Origin: G965247475 sp965247475
GTDB lineage: Bacteria; Chloroflexota; UBA11872
Direction: 5' to 3'
Length of the DNA: 64,000 nucleotides
Assembly (NCBI GenBank): GCA_965247475.1
Contig: OZ252016.1
Location: 1,364,001-1,428,000, forward strand
Position numbers and translations under genes: made by a program. Below, in pieces: positions 58,410 to 64,000 of the stretch (positions are counted from its first letter, which is position 1; each line of letters begins with the position of its first letter). The notes below the pieces were generated by a model. It ran no database searches. It had not been told where the DNA came from and saw nothing but the letters and a program-made list of their open reading frames with translations.

Positions 58410-58967
58410 GTGGCGGAATGGCCAGGGCTTCCAAAGAGGATCCAGACCGAGCGGCTGACGCTGCGGCCGTTCGAGCTCGGGGACGTTGGTGATGTGTTCG
58501 CTTACGCCCGAGACCCGATGTTCAGCCGGTTCGTGCGAATGCCGCGGCAGTACACACGGGGCGACGCTGAGGAGCACGTGGCCCGATCGGTCCTTCGCGA
58601 CTGGGACTCGCGGCCCCGATGGGCGATTGAACTGGACGGGACGGTGATCGGCGGTCTCGACCTCGCAATCGATCTGGGCGATCGGACTGCGGGGCTTGGC
58701 TATGGCATCGCGCGCACGCACTGGGGCAAGGGCCTTGCGCCGGAGGCCGCACGAGCCGCAATCGACGCTGCGTTCGAGACCCTTGTCAGTGTCAACCGAA
58801 TCTGGGCGTTCGCGGACGCCCGAAACCTGGCGTCGGTCCGGGTGATGGAGAAGCTCGGTATGCGGCCGGAGGGGATTCTGCGACAACACGCCGTTTGGCA
58901 CGGCGAGCCGGTCGATCTGACGTACTACGGCCTCCTGCGCGGCGAGTGGGAGCCGACCAGGCCGTGA
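58410..58967 (+). CDS. GNAT-family acetyltransferase (RimJ/RimL-like), copy 1
   Basis: 185 aa, GTG start following AAGAGGGAC. N-terminal TERLTLRPFELGDVGDVFAYARDP is RimJ/L-like; the acetyl-CoA loop lies around TAGLGYGIARTHWGKGLAPEA (R/Q-x-x-G-x-G/A), and ending VRVMEKLGMRPEGIL is usual. Transfers acetyl groups to ribosomal protein N-termini or antibiotics/metabolites; the substrate is not told by sequence. The next gene is a paralogue whose start overlaps the stop by GTGA. The two genes share a 41-bp identical stretch (58444-58484 and 59001-59041). Confidence 0.88.
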   Translation: MAEWPGLPKRIQTERLTLRPFELGDVGDVFAYARDPMFSRFVRMPRQYTRGDAEEHVARSVLRDWDSRPRWAIELDGTVIGGLDLAIDLGDRTAGLGYGIARTHWGKGLAPEAARAAIDAAFETLVSVNRIWAFADARNLASVRVMEKLGMRPEGILRQHAVWHGEPVDLTYYGLLRGEWEPTRP

Positions 58968-59521
58968 ATGAAGAACGGCACCAGCTTCCGAAGACGATCG
59001 AGACCGAGCGGCTGACGCTGCGGCCGTTCGAGCTCGGGGACATGGACGATGTCTTGGCCTATGCGCAAGACCCGGAATTCAGCCGGTACGTGCCAGTGCC
59101 GCATCCGTACTCGCGGCGGGACGCCGAGCAGTACCTGGCGCGCGAGCTGACCCGCGAGTGGGTCTCGGAACCCGGGTGGGCGATCGAATTCGATGGCAAC
59201 GTAGTAGGCGGCCTTTCGCTCGGCATCGATTTCGACAACCGCCGCGCGACGATGGGGTACGGCATCGCGAGCCGGCACCGGGGCAAGGGACTGGTGCCCG
59301 AGGCCGCCGGGGCGGTGATCGATGCGGCATTCCAGGCGTTGCCGGATCTCAATCGAGTATGGGCGTTCGCGGACGCACGCAATGCGGCCTCAACGCGCGT
59401 CATGCAGAAGCTGGGGATGCGGTCCGAAGGGATGCTTCGGGCGCACGATGTGCGCGACGGGGAGTTGCTCGACCGCGCCGTCTACGGCCTCCTGCGCGCG
59501 GAGTGGGAGGCGGCGCGCTGA
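58964..59521 (+). CDS. GNAT-family acetyltransferase, copy 2
   Basis: 185 aa, GTG start overlapping the first copy's stop. Same layout: IETERLTLRPFELGDMDDVLAYAQDPEF, MGYGIASRHRGKGLVPEAAG (acetyl-CoA loop), WAFADARNAASTRVMQKLGMRSEG. About half of the positions agree with copy 1 by eye, with a 41-bp identical nucleotide block at the start. This suggests tandem duplication with later divergence, or gene conversion in that block. The frame is open farther upstream but only as a shadow of copy 1. Confidence 0.88.
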   Translation: MNEERHQLPKTIETERLTLRPFELGDMDDVLAYAQDPEFSRYVPVPHPYSRRDAEQYLARELTREWVSEPGWAIEFDGNVVGGLSLGIDFDNRRATMGYGIASRHRGKGLVPEAAGAVIDAAFQALPDLNRVWAFADARNAASTRVMQKLGMRSEGMLRAHDVRDGELLDRAVYGLLRAEWEAAR

Positions 59522-59563
59522 CGGCCGGCTCGACGGGCCGATGATCGGTGGCGCCGGTCGCGG

Positions 59564-60421
59564 CTACAGGTTGAGGCCGGCGAAGAACACCCAGTAGTAG
59601 ATGAGATAGGCGCCGGCGCCGAGCATGAAGAACGAGCTGGACCGGTGCACGTGCGGGATGGCGCCGCGCAGCCAGCGCGCCACGGCGTCCCGGAACAGCG
59701 CGGCCCCCACGGTCGCGGCAATGACGACCACGCCCATTCCCAACGCGTAGGCCACGAACTGCCCGAACGAGGCAAAGAATCCCTCGGTCGCCAGCGATCC
59801 ACCGATGACCACCAGGAAGATCGGCAGCGTGCAGCTCAACGACCCGACGGCGTATCCGAGCCCGAAGACAAAGGCGTTGCCGAGGCTGCGGCGCGGGGTG
59901 ACCTGAATCCGGGAGGCGGCCAGGATGCCCACGAACCTGTGACTCGCCAGCAGGTAGATCCCGAACCCCACCATCAGCACGCCAAGCGCGAGTCCCAGGA
60001 ACGGGAACACGCGACCGAGGAAGTTCCCTCCCGCGGCCACGATGGCGCCGACCGCCGCGAAGATCAGCACGAATCCAAGCGTCGCCATCCCACCCACCAG
60101 CAGGGCGCGTCCCACACGGATCAGCGGGTGCCGCGTCTCGAATCCCTCCTCCTCGGTCCCAAGCTGGAAGGCGATGTACGAGGGCAGCATGAAGAAGCCG
60201 CATGGGTTGACGCTCGCCACCACGCCGGCGGCCACGGCAAATCCGATCGGGAGCGCGTTGGCGACATCGGATACGGCCGCTTCGGTGTTGGCTTGAATCG
60301 GGATGAGCAGCGCGATCATCGCCGCCACGATGCTGGCCGGCAGCGCGTAGGTCAGAATCACCGCGCCGCGCGAGCGCTTTGCGCGCGCGGCCGGGCGAGT
60401 GGTCGGATCGGCGGTGGTCAC
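59564..60421 (-). CDS. ccdA: CcdA-type cytochrome c biogenesis transmembrane protein
   Basis: 285 aa, about six to seven membrane spans. Redox Cys are in VASVNPCGFFMLPSY and VGSLSCTLPIFLVVI, one in each half as in CcdA/DsbD cores. Spans include AVILTYALPASIVAAMIALLI (extra N-terminal), VGGMATLGFVLIFAAVGAIVAA, PFLGLALGVLMVGFGIYLL, GQFVAYALGMGVVVIAATVG and SSSFFMLGAGAYLIYYW. It carries electrons from cytosolic thioredoxin outward; the TlpA-like genes beside it (60452 and 61326) are likely outer partners. Some members have a heavy-metal link. Confidence 0.9.
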   Translation of the reverse strand: MTTADPTTRPAARAKRSRGAVILTYALPASIVAAMIALLIPIQANTEAAVSDVANALPIGFAVAAGVVASVNPCGFFMLPSYIAFQLGTEEEGFETRHPLIRVGRALLVGGMATLGFVLIFAAVGAIVAAGGNFLGRVFPFLGLALGVLMVGFGIYLLASHRFVGILAASRIQVTPRRSLGNAFVFGLGYAVGSLSCTLPIFLVVIGGSLATEGFFASFGQFVAYALGMGVVVIAATVGAALFRDAVARWLRGAIPHVHRSSSFFMLGAGAYLIYYWVFFAGLNL

Positions 60422-60451
60422 TTCAACCGTTCATCTCAGGTGGCACGACTG

Positions 60452-61096
60452 CTATTCGGCGGACGACGCCGCCTCCAACTCATCGATCAAGTCGAGCAGC
60501 GATTGCTCGGTCAGCAGGCCGGTCCACTGGCGAACGATGGTGCCCTTCGGGGATATGAAGAACGTCGAGGGCATTCCGAGCACTCGATATTCGGAGAGTA
60601 CGCTCCGATCAAACGTGGTGCCGACCGGATAGCTGACGCCCAGCTCCACGAGCAGCTCCTGCCCCTGCTCGCGCGAGCCGAGGCCCGTGAACGGTCCGAT
60701 GTCGACGCCGACCACCGTCACCCGCGCTGCGAGATCCTCGTGGACCCGCTGGATGTCGGGCATCTCGACCCGGCACGGGGCACAAAGTCCCGCCCAAAAG
60801 TTGAGCACGACGGGTCTGCCGAGTGCAAGAACCTCGCTGAACCGCAGCTCGTCGCCGCCCAGGGAGTCCGTGCCGGGGTACGCGCTGAACGTGAAGTCGG
60901 GGGCGGCGCGCGAGTCGCCGGCGGGAAGGCTGGCGGTGTCGAGCGATCCGTCCGCGTCACCGGCGGTCGGCGAGCCGCCTTCGACCGCGACCGATGCCTG
61001 CTGGCCGCACGCCGCCAGAACGCCCATCGCGCCCACCGCCAGCAGGGCGCCAAGCCCCCGCCGACGCGAGAGTTCCTTCGTGCGCGCTTGCGTCAT
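60452..61096 (-). CDS. TlpA/ResA-type thioredoxin lipoprotein
   Basis: 214 aa. Signal with lipobox (GALLAVGAMGVLAACGQQ) at residues 15-33, a short linker, then the thioredoxin domain: PVVLNFWAGLCAPCRVEMPDIQ (CxxC Cys-Ala-Pro-Cys), VTVVGVDIGPFTGLGSREQG, STFFISPKGTIVRQWTG. The ATG at 61096 gives MTQARTKELSRRRG; the frame is open upstream but not signal-like. It lies 30 bp upstream of the ccdA gene in the same orientation. Should reduce apocytochrome or other exported disulfides. Confidence 0.9.
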   Translation of the reverse strand: MTQARTKELSRRRGLGALLAVGAMGVLAACGQQASVAVEGGSPTAGDADGSLDTASLPAGDSRAAPDFTFSAYPGTDSLGGDELRFSEVLALGRPVVLNFWAGLCAPCRVEMPDIQRVHEDLAARVTVVGVDIGPFTGLGSREQGQELLVELGVSYPVGTTFDRSVLSEYRVLGMPSTFFISPKGTIVRQWTGLLTEQSLLDLIDELEAASSAE

Positions 61097-61325
61097 ACGT
61101 CCGCAGTCTCCAGAGGTTGCTACGTGCCTTGCGGGGCCGCGGTTCATTTTCCCACGGATTGCCGCGCGGGCGGCCGACCGCTCGAATCGGGAAGCGCCGC
61201 TCTGGTTCGGTCCTGGCGTGATAATGGTCTGGGAACCGCGCACTGCCGTGCGCTCGCCCGCCGAGCCTCGGGAGACCCGCGGTCCGGGAGAGCAACCTGC
61301 CGGCGACAATGATGTTTGGAGAGCC

Positions 61326-61955
61326 GTGACCGACGCCTCGAAGCCCGAGCCGATCGCCGACGGTCGGGTGCTCGCCGCGCCCGACGAGGCCGCTCCGGCG
61401 GCGCTCACGCGTATGCAGGTGATCGGCGGCTCGCTGGTCGTGGCGGTGCTGGTCGCGTTCATCCTCGTGCTCGCCCTGATGCTGCGCGCACAGGACGGGC
61501 AATCGGGTTTCGGGATCATCAGCAGTGGACGCCTGGTGGAGCTGGACCCAAGGCCGGCCCCCGACTTCGTCCTCGAGACGTACGCGGGCGAGCGCCTGCA
61601 GCTTTCGAATCTTCGCGGCAACGTCGTGGTGCTCAACTTCTGGGCGTCGTGGTGCCCGCCCTGCCGCGTCGAGGCGCCGGTGCTTGCGCGGGCGGCCACC
61701 GATTACGCGGACCAGGGCGTGTCGGTGATCGGGATCGGTGTGTGGGATCAGGCCGACCAGGCCGTGGAATTCCTGGCGGAGTTTGGCGTCGCGTATCCGA
61801 ATGCCGAGGACACGACCCGCCTGATCCCGGTGGAATACGGAGTGACCGGTCTGCCGGAGACGTTCATCGTCGATCGCCGCGGCGTGCTGCGCGGCCACTG
61901 GATCGGCCCGCTGACCGACGAGCAGATCGCCGATCTGATCGAGGCGCACGTGTAG
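61326..61955 (+). CDS. ResA/TlpA-type membrane-anchored thioredoxin
   Basis: 209 aa from GTG 61326; an ATG at 61224 in the same frame would add 34 residues. N-terminal anchor span VIGGSLVVAVLVAFILVLALML, then APDFVLETYAGERLQL and VVVLNFWASWCPPCRVEAPV (CxxC Cys-Pro-Pro-Cys), VSVIGIGVWDQADQA, GLPETFIVDRRGVLRGHWIGPL with the conserved Pro loop. Divergent from the CcdA/TlpA pair and separated from it by ~230 bp. The three together look like a thiol-redox (cytochrome c maturation) group, but no heme lyase is here. Confidence 0.9.
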   Translation: MTDASKPEPIADGRVLAAPDEAAPAALTRMQVIGGSLVVAVLVAFILVLALMLRAQDGQSGFGIISSGRLVELDPRPAPDFVLETYAGERLQLSNLRGNVVVLNFWASWCPPCRVEAPVLARAATDYADQGVSVIGIGVWDQADQAVEFLAEFGVAYPNAEDTTRLIPVEYGVTGLPETFIVDRRGVLRGHWIGPLTDEQIADLIEAHV

Positions 61956-61967
61956 CGCGGCGCTGGC

Positions 61968-62285
61968 TTAGTTTCGCCCTGGCGCGGGCTCTTCGCCGGC
62001 GGGGGTCGGTCGCAGACGAAACGAGACCCCGCCTTCGGTTTCCTCCACCGTCAGGGTGCGGTCGCGCACGAGCCCGGCCACATCCGGCTCGGCGACGATG
62101 ATCACGCGTCCGTTGAACTCGACCGGCTTGTCGTCTTCCTGAACGTCGTCCATCGCCAGGCGGATCGAGATCTTCCCGTCCTCGTCCTTCCGCGCGTGGA
62201 GCCGAATCGATCGGGTTGGCGGTTCGTCGGCGTCATCGAGCGCCGCGCGCAGTGCGACGGCCGCGAGCAGGGTCACGGTCAGCAT
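61968..62285 (-). CDS. Small uncharacterised protein
   Basis: 105 aa from the ATG at 62285. N-terminal hydrophobic MLTVTLLAAVALRAAL, then charged stretches (DEDGKISIRLAMDDVQEDD) and a beta-rich part (FNGRVIIVAEPDVAGLVRDRTL, EGGVSFRLRPTP). No family recognised; there is a loose resemblance to small HesB-like or sulfur-carrier-associated proteins that I do not consider reliable. It lies 37 bp after the Gfo/Idh gene on the same strand and convergent with the ResA-like gene, 12 bp away. High-GC DNA raises the chance of a spurious frame. Confidence 0.5.
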   Translation of the reverse strand: MLTVTLLAAVALRAALDDADEPPTRSIRLHARKDEDGKISIRLAMDDVQEDDKPVEFNGRVIIVAEPDVAGLVRDRTLTVEETEGGVSFRLRPTPAGEEPAPGRN

Positions 62286-62322
62286 GGGGGTCGGCGTGTG
62301 CAGCCGCGCGGACGCCGCATGT

Positions 62323-63444
62323 CTACGCGTAGAGATCCGAGACGGACACCGGCGCTCCGTCCGCGGCGGCGGATCGGTAGGCGGCGTCCAGCAGCTCGAC
62401 GCTGGCGAGCGCGATGGACGCAGGCGAGCCGTTGGGCGCGCGGCCGAGGCATACATCCACGAGGTTCGCCGAGGTGGCGAATCGCGGGTAGGTATCGTCG
62501 CCCTCGATGCGCACCGACTCGTCATTGCCGTCGTGTCGAGTGATCGTCAGAACGCCTTCAATCGCGTCCAGGGTCACGTACCCGGCCTCGCAATAGACGC
62601 GCACATCGAGCTGGCCGGGATCGTGCGGACGCAAATTGCCGGTGCTTCCGAGCACGCCCACCGCGCCGCCGTCGAATCGGACCGCGAGGCCGTCCACAAG
62701 ATCCACGGGGACATCGAAGTTCGCCATGAAGGCGCTCACGCGCTCAGGACGGAGCCCCGACACGAAGAACATCAGTCCAGAGGAATGGGTGATCTGCAAG
62801 TGCCCCTGCCCCCCGCCGGATGCTCGAGGGTCGGCGTAGATCGCGCCCGGGCCGGTGACGGTCCACTGGAACACGGGTTGATACACGGCGTCGTGGCCGC
62901 GGTAGTACTCGATCACCATCGAGCAGAATGTGGACTGCACGAACTGCGGGCGCCCGAGCTCGCCGGAGGTCACGACCTCACGCGCCCGTATCGCGGTCGG
63001 CGTGAAGTGCCACGGGTAGCCAACGATGAGCTCGGCGCCGGCCCCGGAGGCCCGGCGAACGAGATCCCGCGCGTCCACGGCCGTGAGCGTCATGGGTTTC
63101 TCCAGCAGCACGTGGAGCCCGGCCTCGAGACACTTCGCGGCGACCGCGTGGTGCGCCGCGTGCGGGACCGCGACGATCACGCCGGTGAGGTCTTCGCGGA
63201 GCAGGAGCTCATCGAGATCGGCGTAGGCGGCCGGGCCCGGAAAGGCGTCGGTCGCGCGCGCCAGCGCCCGCGCGTTCGTGTCACAGATCGCGACGAGGTC
63301 GGCGGCGTCGTTCCTCAACAGCGCGGGGATGTGCGTGTAGGTGGACCACCACCCGGCGCCGACCACCGCGATGCGGGCGCGAGGTTGCGGCACCGACCCG
63401 ACCTCACGACTCTGCAACTGCGGGCTCCCGATAGTACGCGTCAT
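62323..63444 (-). CDS. Gfo/Idh/MocA-family oxidoreductase
   Basis: 373 aa. N-terminal NAD(P)-binding fold ARIAVVGAGWWSTYTHIPALL, DLVAICDTNARAL, VAVPHAAHHAVAAKCLEAGLHVLLEKPMTL (EKP motif), then the C-terminal dehydrogenase part (YPWHFTPTAIRAREVV, GGGQGHLQITHSSGLMF). Catalyses sugar or polyol oxidation or reduction; the substrate is unknown, and the family motif with HxxxH-like HPD is not clear. The N-terminal 24 residues (MTRTIGSPQLQ...) look like a non-conserved extension; the start may be later. Confidence 0.9.
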   Translation of the reverse strand: MTRTIGSPQLQSREVGSVPQPRARIAVVGAGWWSTYTHIPALLRNDAADLVAICDTNARALARATDAFPGPAAYADLDELLLREDLTGVIVAVPHAAHHAVAAKCLEAGLHVLLEKPMTLTAVDARDLVRRASGAGAELIVGYPWHFTPTAIRAREVVTSGELGRPQFVQSTFCSMVIEYYRGHDAVYQPVFQWTVTGPGAIYADPRASGGGQGHLQITHSSGLMFFVSGLRPERVSAFMANFDVPVDLVDGLAVRFDGGAVGVLGSTGNLRPHDPGQLDVRVYCEAGYVTLDAIEGVLTITRHDGNDESVRIEGDDTYPRFATSANLVDVCLGRAPNGSPASIALASVELLDAAYRSAAADGAPVSVSDLYA

Positions 63445-63483
63445 GCCGATCCCGACGACGCTGACTGAATGCGGTTGACGCGC

Positions 63484-64000
63484 CTACGGTCGGAGGCACG
63501 GGTCGGCGGGGCCGGGCGCAACGGCCTCGAAGACCGAGAAGCCGGTGGGGCCGTGACCGGTCAGCTCGACGTAGCCGCGGCCGACGACCCGCCCCGCGGC
63601 CCGCACATCCACGGCGCCTTCCCAGTACACGAGCCCGACGCTGGCGCGGGTGTCGAGCTCCTGGTCCGCCAGGACTGGATCGAGCGTCAGATCAAGGCCG
63701 GCGTCCGGCACGCGCACGTGCCAGCCCGAGGGATACGCGGCACCGGTGGCCGGACTCGTCCAGGTCCCCAGCGCCTCGATCTCCAACTCGTCGGCCACGA
63801 TGTGGCGGGCGCGGCCATCCGGCTCTACGAGCGTCCCGTACTCGAACGCGAGCAGGCCGTCGCTGCCCCGCACCAGCGAGGCGGTGAAGTCACGCCCGTC
63901 GTCCAGCTGAACGCTGAACCAGTCCCACCCGGCGTCGCTGACCGAGATGAAGTCGCCCCATTGGTGGTCCATCCAGGCCTCGCCCGTGACGGCCAAGCGC
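63484..64000 (-). CDS. AttH/CrtC-like lipocalin-fold protein, truncated by the window edge
   Basis: At least 172 C-terminal residues are visible; the frame is open to the end of the window, so the start lies beyond. AVTGEAWMDHQWGDF, GWDWFSVQLDDGRDF, YPSGWHVRVPDAGLDL and VGRGYVELTGHG are typical of the lipocalin-like AttH domain shared with carotenoid hydratase CrtC. In AttEFGH-type loci such a protein accompanies an ABC-2 permease; here the next gene is not visible. Not a CrtC assignment, because no carotenoid gene is seen. Confidence concerns the family only. Confidence 0.8.
   Translation of the reverse strand, partial: RLAVTGEAWMDHQWGDFISVSDAGWDWFSVQLDDGRDFTASLVRGSDGLLAFEYGTLVEPDGRARHIVADELEIEALGTWTSPATGAAYPSGWHVRVPDAGLDLTLDPVLADQELDTRASVGLVYWEGAVDVRAAGRVVGRGYVELTGHGPTGFSVFEAVAPGPADPCLRP

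Noticed and set aside
1..64000. tRNA, rRNA and CRISPR arrays
   Set aside because: Read by eye for TPsiC-like GGTTCGA loops with matching arms and for regularly spaced direct repeats; none found.

Overview
High-GC bacterial window of 64 kb, densely packed, with genes on both strands in short operons whose starts and stops often overlap. No rRNA, tRNA, CRISPR array, phage or transposase was recognised. The gene content suggests a Gram-positive-like or monoderm bacterium outside the usual model groups. It combines actinobacterial-type traits (Pup/Dop/PafA, and a PI-mannoside-like lipid operon) with Chloroflexota-like ones (a polysaccharide deacetylase with an LGYPIS/QYFNHARLE N-terminal motif, futalosine menaquinone genes, an UroD-type methyltransferase and a corrinoid-activating ASKHA protein). 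Chloroflexota is my best guess; this is inference and could be wrong.

Layout. 1-12.7 kb: a truncated HpcH/HpaI aldolase, a glycerol-1-phosphate-dehydrogenase-like enzyme, a DUF4268 nuclease-like protein, a ChrA-type transporter, membrane-lipid genes (desaturase, cyclopropane synthase), an M23 peptidase with a coiled coil, an aquaporin-type channel, a TIM-barrel-like unknown and a radical SAM AmrS. 12.8-16.1 kb: a compact pupylation locus, dop - pup (58 codons, ending Gly-Gly-Glu) - pafA-like, with no proteasome or ATPase gene nearby. 16.2-21.6 kb: fabZ, a 2-hydroxyacid dehydrogenase, a HAD phosphatase, then UbiD/UbiA/UbiX homologues that fit the late futalosine menaquinone steps (mqnL, mqnP, mqnM). 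21.7-28 kb: a CehA/McbA hydrolase, a lipoprotein peroxiredoxin-like protein with an in-frame UGA at the catalytic position (probable selenoprotein), an MBL hydrolase, hisG and an NHL propeller protein.

28.2-32.7 kb: early menaquinone operon, tetR-mqnE-mqnA-mqnC-mqnD on the minus strand, preceded by a TetR-type operator and followed by a cluster of dispersed repeats. 33.7-42 kb: class II aldolase, leuB-type dehydrogenase, dciA-like/recF, DegV, polysaccharide deacetylase, and an UroD/MtaA-type methyltransferase broken by a one-base frameshift. 42.2-48.1 kb: rny, then an ArsR regulator with a perfect 7-4-7 operator leading an inositol-lipid operon (ino1, PatA-like acyltransferase, PimA-like mannosyltransferase, CDP-alcohol phosphatidyltransferase). 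48.2-52.6 kb: a decayed SRPBCC pseudogene and two ABC-2 export systems facing each other. 52.9-64 kb: PHP phosphoesterase, a lone nuoB, a ferredoxin-ASKHA corrinoid activator, molybdopterin genes (moaD, moaE, mogA/moaB), peptide deformylase, a tandem GNAT pair, a CcdA/TlpA/ResA-like thiol-redox group, a Gfo/Idh/MocA oxidoreductase and a truncated AttH/CrtC-like lipocalin protein.

The most noteworthy items are the divergent Pup locus, the UGA-containing peroxiredoxin with a hairpin just downstream, the inositol-lipid operon with its operator, two genes that appear to start at ATC, and a MoaD ending in GGA rather than GG.
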